Positions 50,001-62,300 of a stretch of DNA of 64,000 nucleotides are shown piece after piece (within the stretch, counting starts at the first letter, position 1; each line of letters begins with the position of its first letter). The position numbers were made by a program, and so were the translations under genes. The notes below the pieces were generated by a model, which was not told the origin of the DNA, made no database searches, and saw nothing but the letters and a program-made list of their open reading frames with translations. This DNA is from Echinarachnius parma (Eukaryota; Echinodermata; Echinoidea; Clypeasteroida; Echinarachniidae), in contig JBAMJV010008452.1 of assembly GCA_037951105.1 (NCBI GenBank), positions 42,192 through 106,191 of the forward strand. The letters are read 5' to 3'.

Positions 50001-53000
50001 GTTAACAGCTGAAAATACACTTGTTTTGACAAATAATTAAAATGAATATACAACAACGCATGCTATATGATTGATTAAATACATCGACTCACGGACAGGC
50101 CCCCAAAGTGTTACGCTCAATATAATTGCCACGTTCTAGTCTCTACTGACAATGTTCGACAATACGTCAACATGGTGAATGACCACTCAACTTGATGTTC
50201 TCTTTGACTTGTTAAATTGTGACATTATAAAAGATAATCAATCCAATCCATTAATTGCAAAACAATGTTTTAACACCATGCTTCTAAATAAGTGTGTCTT
50301 TACGTATATTGCGAGTGTAGATGTTTTGTCTGTAGATTTACGACGAAGACTAGAGCACTGTATCAAACATATTTATCTAGTACAAGCATTGGCACCGAAA
50401 GTGCCAATCCTGACAAACTAGACAGACGTTGGTGGGTAAAGAATTACTTTGTATTTTGTTTTCTTCATCAGGCATTATTCTAGACAAGGAGAATATAAAT
50501 ATTGACTCATACAAGTAAAGCCATGTGAAGATCATGTTTTCTGTTTGTTTGTTTGTGAATTAATGTATGTGATAATATTTTGGAGTGAGGGCAGACAGTA
50601 CGAAAGCTACCGGGGTAGAAGCGCTCACCTTTTTGTCATACCAGTAGTCCAGGCATGTTGGGATATCACTGAGGGCTAATGAACAAAATAATGGTAAAAC
50701 AAAAATGACAAACAAATGTCACAGAGTTTATAGAGTTACCTACAGAGATGTTAAAATAAACCTAAGACCACTGAAAAAAAAAAAAAGCATTTCTCTATTG
50801 ACAAATAAGAATGTTGAAACCTTTTTAACATGTTCAAGCGTACGAACATTCTTCGACAATGATATGAGGTTTATATTTGGTTACGTACATAAACGACCGT
50901 CAAAATGTTGAACCAGCGTTTGTACTTGTATTATGTAACTGATAACAAAACTTTTGAAATATCGTTTGGCGTTTTTCCTTCAAGCAAATTACTGCACAGG
51001 ATCCACGAAGAACATTCAGTTTAATTCATCGACGTACATTACTTTTGAATACAATTTAATAACACAAAGGCACTCACTCAAATTGACATAGTCGAGCGTA
51101 ATAAAAAAAAGAAAGTTTATTATAAAGATATACCATAAAGATTGAACTCTTCAAGACACGTCTTCGAGTTGACGATGTCCCAGAATCGAATCGATCGCGC
51201 ACTCGATGCGATGGCGATCCTGTTGACGTTGCCCATGAAGACGATGTCGCTGTACCAGGTCCTGAACCGTCTTTTGGACCCATTCCGTGAGTCTTCGGCT
51301 CCCTCTCGCATCTCCAGGCAATTCTCCAGGCGGAGATTCTCGTCAAAGACGCACAGAGTCCCCTCCTGTAAAGATAATTTCAAAGAATTGTCACAGTCAC
51401 ATTATTATGTTTTGTACTTACCTATTTATTTACTTTCGGTATACAAATTGTTGATGTTGTGTCTTTTTAAGATGCAATATAAGTACGATGTCGCTGTCCC
51501 GGGGTCTTAAAAGATCTCTCAGACCCATTCTCTGAATATTATGAAGCTCCGACTTGCATCTTTAGGCAATTCCAAAGGCGGAGATTCTTGTAAACAAATT
51601 ATCATACCACTTTTTATCATGATTTTAACTAATTATACCTAGCAAATAAAAAGGGACCGGTACAACTAATAGGCTAATGCTATACATCTAGCGATATACA
51701 TACCTTGCTGAGTGTGACATAACGGCACGGGTTCTCTAGGACCATTGTACACCACACGATGTCTTGCTGCGAGAAACAAGAATATAAAACTGAGAAGGGA
51801 TGTATATAAATCATGGAAGAAGTGTTACAAAAACCCATCTAATTAGGCTCTCGTATAGTGTTTATAATTAAGTAATTATTACTTAATTATTAGCCCTACG
51901 AGTGTCAAATTAAATATTATAAAAACATGTATTTATAATCAATTCTTATGAAACGAAATATTACAATTAAGTCTCAAAGAATCGTAGAGAGGACAAATAT
52001 AGTAATAATAATGGTATTTTTATTCAACAAAATGTCACATTCACAGCTACAAGCTGAATTGCAGTATCATTTGCAACAATGAACTCACGAGGTATAAAGA
52101 AACCTTAATATATTATATACAATAATTAGAGAAATAAATCATTATATACCTGAAAAGTATCACAAATTAGTCATAAATACTAACGAAAGACAGTAAATTA
52201 TATTATTATTCTTGGAAAATTCTTGGAAAATTCTTGGAAATTAGTAAGAATTAATTATCCAAAAGGAATATGATATATGAATCATAATTTATTGCGTTCA
52301 ATGGCTTAACTAACTTTATTCAATTACATGGATTATGGATGATATTACCCGTAAATTGAGACTCGTACACATAAATGCAAATTCAAATGCATTTGAGTTT
52401 GGTTCAATAGCTTATAATAAAGAGCTTATAATAAAGAGCTTATAGAAAGAGTATTTGAGCACAATTCACTAAATAAATGTAAAACCAAAAATGAAAGGTT
52501 TCAGACTGGCTCGAAACTTTCCTCCTGTATCAGATTGTTTTACATGATAATTATAAGGGCAGGTTGGATCCAGAGCATATAGATGCAGCAAACTGGAAAG
52601 TGCGCTGGCCATTTGTCTTGTTTTTTACCAGAAAGGTGGGCTAAACAGATTCTTTGAACCTGAACGGAGGAATTGTAAATAATAATACCTTATTCTGAGG
52701 GATGTGTCTTATTTTGGGCTGGGTGCAGAAGACTACATTCTTCCTCAGCTCCATGTTGTCATTCTCCCTGTAATGCAGCAGCATGTACGTCACAAACTCG
52801 TTCCAATCTACCATCCCATCGGCTGAGGTGTCAACCTGGGATTATACACAACGATACAAAACATACACATATTAATCGTTAAGGGTGTTTTAATTTTAAA
52901 TAGCATGTTTTCCTGTCCTGTTGTGTATTTATTATGTTCATATTGCTTGTTGTCCTGCTCCCTGATAAATTGCTTTACTATCCTTATAAAGTTAATAGAG

Positions 53001-56000
53001 GGCCCGCCATGTCCCCCTAGGCAATGGGTGAAGGGTTAATTAAGGCAGAAACATGAAGTCACAAACTTGTTCCAGTCTACCATCCCGTCAGCTGAGGTAT
53101 CCACCTGCAATTATACACAACAACGAACAAAAACTAAAACAATAATAATCAATACTGTTTTCAATAGTACATTATATTTTCCTTTTCTGTTGTATATTAA
53201 AACTATGTGCAAAATAACACGTTCCCTACTAGATTGTTAACAATCCTCATAGGGTGGACTAAATGGACATAAAATACCACTAACCAGTACAAACCATTCC
53301 ACCCCAGTGGAATTTGACTAGCACATTGATTGTTGTCATACACCACTAGGGATGTTCCTTTTTGTTGTTTAAAGGGATCACATTATCGGGTAACATTATC
53401 GAAATTCACAAATTACTTATAATTATAGAGCAGTTCTCACATACGTACTTCGTTGTAATCGTATTACCAATAGAAACATGTAACAGGTTCCGGTTTTCCG
53501 AATTTCTCTTTCGTTATAAATATATCTATGATTGAAGTGTTTGGATTTGATAGTCTCCCTGGGAGACTTACAACTGTAATTAACTTTCAATTTCAACTTG
53601 CAATTAAAAGCAATGAGTTAGCAAATTAATATCACTTTGCATTTTCGCTCACTACTCGGTCATATGACAGTGGCGGATCTACAGGGGGGGGGGGGGGGGG
53701 GTTAGGGGGTTTAACCCCCCCCCCCCCCCCCTTGGGCTGCCAAGTGAAAATGTGATGTGCATAGAAAAACGCCATCATGTGTCCAGACCCACACAGTATC
53801 CGCATCGTCATTGGGTCAATTAACCCCCCCTCCCCCCCTTAGCAAAAAGCTAGATCCGCCCCTGTATGATATTCATTTACCATGGTATTTGCACACATCA
53901 TCCAGTGGATATGTTAGATCACATAAATACACGTTTCATCAACCCTTCGTCAGTTTTGGCACCTGTCAAATAGATTCCTTTAAAGTGATCCATTAACTTT
54001 GTCAAGTGCATCCAAAATTGCCTTTTTCAGCTTTCATATTTCTCTTGTCCCTTCTTCCATAAGAAGGGAATGGGTTTTGGTTTTCTTCCTGTATAAGGAG
54101 ACAATCATATATTTTTATTATTAAATAAAAAAAGTGTTTTAGGAACGTTTCTTATTTCCAAAAATGCCGTCGACTTTAAAAGAATGTGTGTTAGGTATGT
54201 ACTGTACTGATTCATATTTATATATGATATATACGTTTGCATAAATGGGATAAAGATGGTTAAAATTTAAATACTTTGTATTTATTAAATTCCTGATAAT
54301 ATTACATAATATGTTCATAATTATAGTGAACTTGTGATATAAATATTTTGTTCGAATAACAACCTGATTATGTCTGTTTACAATTTTATTACATAATTAC
54401 CATTGAAACAGAAATTCTAAAATTATCACTGTCATGATTGTACACACTCTAATTGAATGCATTTATACAAATGAAAGAAAAGGGAGATATGGTAATGGTC
54501 GTGGCGACAGAAAATTATTAAATATTTTACGCGTTATACAATATATTGTAACATATTTATAATCATTATAAATATTGTTCCCATTATGGGATATTTGTAA
54601 GGCGCGTGGTGTCACTATGGCAACTTTATTGTTGTCATGACAATGAAAAGCTACGCGGATAATTGTATACCATTGTGCGGTTCTCTCGCTGAAAGAGAAC
54701 TCAGAACTACGCTTGAATCAGATTATTGCTCGAGACAATTATGAAAGATAAATGAAACTAAAATGTAATATCGCTGTCAGAGTTGATGGATATATTGATC
54801 TGCTTTGTTCGTTTTATTGTGAGCGTTTTCGTTTTATTTTGTCAATGGTCTAAGATCACATGACCCAATTGGCATTTAAACTGAGCCTCATTATTATAGT
54901 ATGCAAGTGGAAACAATTAAATGAGACGTAATCGTATTTTTGTAAACTATTGTTGTGTCTATGAGTAAATACTGGTTCCTTCCATATTGCAATATTTTTT
55001 GCCACGAAGCTGACGCTGAAGCCGTATGGCCATGGTCTAACCTCATCTAACCCAATTGGCATTTAACATAAGCCTCATTAACTTATTTCACTGGTAAAAT
55101 GTCCTAAATAAAATGCCTTCAATTAATCTGGCGCATTGCTGCATCTAATGTCAAAACAGTCCGTCGCTGGAAATGAGCATACTTTCTGCCCAATTAATTT
55201 TTGATCGATTAATCAATGTATTAATTGACATTTTAAGAGAATCGCATTGATCTCTTTTTCTTTCATATTATAGGGGGAAATTGTATTTTCCAAAGATATG
55301 ATTATCTACATCATTATCATCCATATCGTCATAATTATCATCATCATCCTCATCATTATCATCATCATCATCATCATCATCATCATAATCATCGTCATCA
55401 TCATCATCATCATCATAATCATCGTCATCATCATCATCATCACAATTAAATAATAGTGTAAAGCGCCTTTTTAAGTGATCCATTAAATTGTCAAATTCAA
55501 CCAAAATCACTTAAGGTTTTGACATTTATCTTGTACTCTGTGTTTTTGTTTATGGCTAGAGAATATTCTCGTTTTTTTATTGTAGTAAAAATGAATGGGC
55601 AGTATAATTATAGGTTCTAAAATCTGACATGTTTGTTCACTTTTTTCACTAGTTTAGGTAAACCTTTTTCTTTTTCTATGAAACTATTACACACATAATT
55701 CATAAGAATCTTGCAATAATATTGGTAAATTATTGAAGTCTGAAATATCACTTTAGTGAGTTTTGGAATGAAGTTAATAGAACAATTTTAAGTCTTTTTC
55801 GAAACTAGAACTGACCTTGGCAAAAAGCGCCTCGAGATGCGCGTCCCAGTCCGAAGACTTGAGGAGGCTCCGGACCATGGATTTAAACTCGCCCAAAGTC
55901 ACGTTTCCCGCCTCCCTGCGGATGATTCGCCCCGGGGAGTAGGTGCCATCGTCGGGCATCTCGTCCGTGGGCTCGTGGTCGGCGAACTTGGACATGAGCT

Positions 56001-56338
56001 CCTTGAGGTGGTGGAGGTTGAGCTGGTCCTCGAAGAGGGTCACACCAGCACCCTCCCTGTTCGAACAGAACATATGTAATTTGCTTTAATTTAATTCAAT
56101 TTAAATTAAATTAATTCAATTTATATTAATTTAATTTCATCCATATTCTGTATTAAAAACGACAATGGACAATTACAACCTGATAAATTGGTAATATAAC
56201 AAACATGATTCGGCAGGTATAGCTATATATAGATGCTCAGAAAAAATAAAGGTGTTATTCTCAGGTAATGTAAACATATAAACACACACTTTTGTTTAAA
56301 TTAATTAGAATAAAATACGTGCATTGGAAAACAAACAC

Positions 56339-56370
<32 letters not shown>

Positions 56371-59300
56371 CACGAACATGAGGAGAAATCGGCAAAGGGT
56401 GAGGGGGGGGGGGGGGGGGGGAGGCAGTGGGGGAAGGTACTAGTCTTCCCGCCCCGAGCCCGCCCCGAGCCCTCCTCCTCGTTCGCCAATGATAATGTGC
56501 ATTAATTAATTGCGTTTTAATAAACGGACGTGCATAATTGTGTCACAGAGACGGTGAAAACAAACAACCCAGATATAAATTGTTATATTACACTCGTATT
56601 CCCTCGGGGGGTCTGCTGTACATAATGTATCAGTCATTAATGTGACACGGGAACCACTTATTGGAACAATTTAATCAGTCAAAGTAAATATACAAAAAAC
56701 ACACAATGGAAATTATCGGTACACAAACCAAAACGAACTTAATACAAAATAATTTTAAAATTTATATATATTTCATTCAAATTATCACGGGAGCCACTTA
56801 TTGGAACAAATTAATTAGTCCCCCCAAAAAACGCAATGGAAATGATCGGTACACAAACTACATCGAATTGAATAACAATTGATTTTGTTAATCTATATAT
56901 ATTAATTCATTCAAATTATCATGGACATAAAACATGTCAATGGATCAATACTTGAAGAAAATAAACGTCATTTTTTGTTTTTTTTACTGCGGTCCATAAA
57001 AGCACAAAAAGAAAACTATATTGCCTCAAGTTGTCGATGTTAACTTAGTATCTGTACATTACAATAATGTTACACTATCGGCGAGATGAACACGTTTATT
57101 GGCACGTTGTCATGGTAGTAGACTATAAACATACAATTATTGCAGCGTCAAAATCAAATGCGTTGCTAGAAAATAAATGATATACAAGGCGGCATAATTA
57201 TCTATCAATTTTCTGCATAATAACAACTTCGTCATGTTCAATATGGTATGATATTCTTGTTTAAAAAAATGAAACTGAAAAACAGCCAGTGATATATAGA
57301 TAAATAAGGAGTGAATTTAAACAAGTTTATGCAAGATCGCTTCGAAGCTATAACATAGTATGAATCTGTATACTTACGCAGCAATAAGAACTCAATATGA
57401 ACACATTCTATAGGGAATCTTTTACCACCAAGGCTATCGTATGTTTAATCTGTTTAAAGTGATCCATTTACTTTGTCAAATTCGTCCATATTCTCTCGAA
57501 GCTTCACATTTCTCTTGTTTAACACAAGCATGAAATTGGTTTTGGCTTTTCAAACGTCTCCCTCTATATAGTGTGGAGATATGCATTATACTAATTGAAT
57601 TTAAAAGCGTCCCTGAACGCTTTTCGATTGTAGTCAAAATCAATGAGCAGTACGTAGGCGATACAATCTGTCATCAATTTCTCTTTTCTCAGTTACCTGC
57701 ATTTTAGGAAACAGTGCATCTTGTTCATGGAATTTTCACACATCATTCAGAAAAATCTTACAATGATATTGGTATATAATTGAAGTCTCTATTATTACTT
57801 TGGGGAAAAAAACATATTAAATTAATGGATCGCTTTAATCAAGTACACACTTATATAGCTCATTGAAGTCAATTTAAAAGCCACTCATTGCAGCAGCTCT
57901 ATAATACACTATACATTCTTCAGCCCAGTGCCAAATAGACCACTCTTCCGCGTATATTGCCTCTTCCAATATACTGTCTAGCTCATGATTAAATATACAT
58001 ACTGCACAATAATGATAATAAAGTCAAGAGGCGTAACTGGTGTCAGATATGGATCGGGGTGTATATAGACAGGTGGGGAGGGGGTACGAAATCCCTTTAA
58101 AGGTGGAGGGAGGGGGTCATGTGGGGGTCCACAATCTACAAGCATTGCTTTTTAAATAGTGGATCTCTTAATTTCCATGTATGATATTTACTGTATGTTT
58201 AATTGTCATTGTGCTTAGCTATAGTTTAAGTTTACATATTATGTGAGCTATTTTGTTCTGTAAAATCTAATATTATTTGATTTTGTTGTTCGGAAATGAA
58301 CTAAACTGAACTGAACATGACAATGTGTTTTAGTCTTTACGTAATCGTTTACTTTTCTTTACAGAATTAGGATGGGGTTGCCAGGGGTATGACTTGAATT
58401 ATCCAGAGGGGGGGGGGGGGGGGGGGGGGGGGGTATAATTATCCCGCATTGGGCGTAACTATAGACGCCGACCAGTTTGCACAGTAACCGGCCTATTCAC
58501 TCTCTCTGTTTACCAAGCAAATAGAATACGCGACATGACAAATGGCGTAAAGCTCGAGTTAAAGCGATGAAAATACCTTGTAGCTTTTTTTGTGTAATTC
58601 ACTAATGCAAGTCACCTTCATTTTGTCAGACTTCAGTGGTATAGGTTGTAAGACTAATACATCATGGCCATACATAGTAGAATATATTTCTCCGGTTCTT
58701 CAAATACGAATAAAGTTGATTGTATAATTACATTACAGCCATAATTTTATAGGATACTATTTCTAATCCTCTTTCTGATATCTATTTTAACAAGCCAGTT
58801 GCGTGAAGATATCAAAAACATTTGTAATTAGGACAAAACAACTCAAACATTGTTTGAATTTAAACCGATAATTAAAGTTTTTCGTATTTTAAAGAATCAT
58901 AGCACAATAGTTATAAATTACACGTGAATGCTCATATTATGGTCTATGACAATTGATTCTGGGCTACTTCAGCCTGCATGATCACATTGCTAAGAAAACT
59001 ACTAGTTATTAACTTGGTTAAAGTGATTGCTGTCACTTGTCACCAAGTCAATACTATCAATGAGTTACTTAGCCTGTGGCCAATATATACTAATACAATG
59101 TCCCCTTTATCTTTACATCTCCCAATGCACGGACAAACCACTTAAAATGGATCTTAAGTGGCGTTTCATCCAATTCTGTCTTGAGGTAAACACGGTTAAA
59201 TGATATAGAACGAAATGACAGATCTTCTTATTTTAAGTGTTTGAATCACTTGTGTATTGCCCATAACGATGTCCATTAATATCGGTAGAGGATAACAATG

Positions 59301-62300
59301 ATTGTGTTGTAAACACTTTTAAAAACGATATCTCCCTTTCTCTTCTTCTTCCTCTCATAATTTCTTTCTTTTCTCCTCCCTCTCCTCTTCTCCATCTCAT
59401 CTTTTAAATTTTTTTTATTTAGTCTACTAAATTTTGGGTAGCATCTTATGTCTCATCTTTCTGTTTCTTTTATTTAGTCTACTCAATTTTGGGTAGCATC
59501 TTATGTATGATTGGTATTGTAAACATAATCGTTGTCTTTTTGTATACTTTTAGTCTAAAAGGAATTTATATGCACGCATTTCTGAAATCTCGATAAATAG
59601 AAATAGTATAAATGAAGAAAAAAACATTTTAGAGAGAGAGAGAGAGGTATGGGAGAAATACGGAGAGAGAAAGGGGGGGGGGGGGGGTAGAGGGTGAAAA
59701 GTGGAGAGGTGGAAAGATTATTGCAATTATTTCAAAATCACATCTATTAGGAATTTGTCATGAAGCTCTAATTACCCATGTTAGGGGTTATATAATTACT
59801 ACCTGTGTCTTTCTGTTCGAAGGCCTCAAAGTCCACGGATAGCTGAATTCCAAATAAAGCATCGCTTTGTGACTTGGATCCGATTAGAGATATTTAATAT
59901 TTAAAGCCTCTTGACCAAGTCTGTAAATAGAGGAATATGATAATCCTCTTTGTATAATTATGCATTGAGTACCAAAAGTAAAACCATTCGTAGCAAGCCT
60001 TGCTTTGCTCTCTCAAAGTAGAAATCCTATATGTTGTTAAATATGGTGGTTGAAAGTGTATTTTTGTTAACGTGGTAAAATTGCGAATTCATACCATTTT
60101 GAGAATAATTTATGATACTCATCTGTGTCGAATTATGATTTGTGTTTGCCCACATCATGGCGAGCCGTGCTTTGCAGTTTGAAGATAGACATCCTCATGT
60201 CTACTTGTAGTTACTCAATGACAATATACAGGGTGATGTGGTCGATGTTTTGTAAACGTGGTAGAATTGCGAATTACAATTTTTGGGAATATGAAATCAT
60301 CCTCGTCTAATTATGCATTTAGAACCAACACAATACAATAGCGAGCTTTCCTTTCGAAATTTCAAGATAGAAATCCTGCTGTAGTACCAATGATGTAGTT
60401 GAAAATGTAATTTGTGGTCACGACGTTTTGGTAATAATCCATTTTGAGTAAATGATTATATATCGTACTAAATGTGTCACAGTTAGTTGTAAAGGAACAA
60501 AAAAAACAGGGGAAAAAAAGGTCGAAATTTTGTCGAAACCGAGCAAAATATCGACAACATTATTACCAATGAATCCTGTAAAATCACGTAATCTATATTA
60601 GACCCGAAATTACATCTGTCAAACGGACTTATCTACTGATAAGTTTGATTCAAGGAAAAGAAGCCGACAGGACCTTCAAGTATAGTTCTTGAATCAGCTA
60701 TAGTCGAAATCATACGGCTCTGGTCGAAGTAAACAAGTCACTTTTATGTCTTCAATTTGCACAGGAGCGTCGCTTTTCAATTATCATCTTGTTGGAAGGA
60801 GCTATTAGAATGAGTGTCTTGTCGTCGGAGAAGGGGTAATTGGAGTCTTGTAGCTGTTTGCTATACGACCATTATTGTCAAATTATTATAACAATAGCAC
60901 CTCGAAGGTGACAATTACAATCGGGGACGGAATGGGAAAGCAGGGGGTGTGCTGGTTACCGGTTGGCTACAGTGGACACGGGGGCACAGGGGGGGGGGGG
61001 GGGGGGGGTGGCACGGTGATACCGCCTTCTCCCCAATGGTAGTAATTATAGTTTGCCTGGTTCATATTCCAAAATATATACAACCAGATTTCAGTTTTAA
61101 TACCGTAGTTTGATAATTTATATCAGTGCAGTATTATTTGCTGCGTCCATTATTTTCAATGATATAACGATAGCAGCTCGAGGGTGGGACGGGATGGGAA
61201 GGCTGGGGGTATGATGGTATCGTAGCTACGGGGAGGAGGAGGGGGGGGGGGGGCACGGGTGTACCGCCCCAATAATAGTAATTATAATTTGCCTGGTTAA
61301 TATACCAAAAGCTATACAACCAGATTACCAGTTTTAATACTAGTGTATAATAATATATCAGTGTATTATTATTTGCTACGTTATCATTGTCAAATTATTA
61401 TAACAATACAGCACCTAGAAGACAGATGACGATTAAAATCGGGGACGGGATGGGAATGCCGGGGGTGTTCTAGTTAGGCGCATCTACGAGGCACGGGGGG
61501 GGGGGGGGGGGGGGCACGTTCTCCCTCCAATGATATAAAACAAAAACAATACAAACGATATCAGGTTCATCACATCGACAACTTCAAGCTACTATCATGA
61601 CTATTATACAGTGCGAGTCAAACAAACGAAACTGGACTTTAATAGCTTATAAATCAATAATTCTAAACATATAAAGTATGTTGATATTGGTATCATGTTA
61701 AAGCTGGGGAAATTGCGTTTAAAATGAAATATCATACACTCTGATCACCTCACGCTTCACCGAACGCGACCTAATTATCCAAAGTCATGCAAAAACTACC
61801 CGTGTCCAAGTTTGCAGCGTTCTTGTTTTGTGAATGGTTGCATCATTCTGTTGTCTGATTGTAAAGATTACTTCATCCTACATGTCCTATTCAGGGCCCC
61901 TGCCTCCCAAAAGTGGGGTTGCTGATGGGAGGAGGGTCGGGGGGGGGGGGGAGACCCCCTTCCACCTTGATAAACATGAAAAACACTGGCAACCAGCTGG
62001 TTTTTTGTTGCATTTTTTGCATCATTATCATCGTCCCCGTCATTCTCATCATTCTGATGATACTTAAAGTGATCCATTAACTTTATATTATCCACAAAAG
62101 TAATGTTTGAGACTTCAATCATATACCAATTTCAATTGTAAGATTCTTGAGAATGATATGTGAGAATTTCATAGAAAAGGAATAAAGTTTACCTAGTGAA
62201 AACAAGAAAATCAATGTCTGATTTGATTAGGATATACTATGGACGATTGAGTATCCGAATTTAGATACTCTTGACTACGGTCGGAAACCGTCTTAGACGC

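Noticed and set aside
55268-55510. Poly-Asp reading frame on the minus strand
   Set aside because: Generated by the (ATC)n repeat in the intron between exons 3 and 2.
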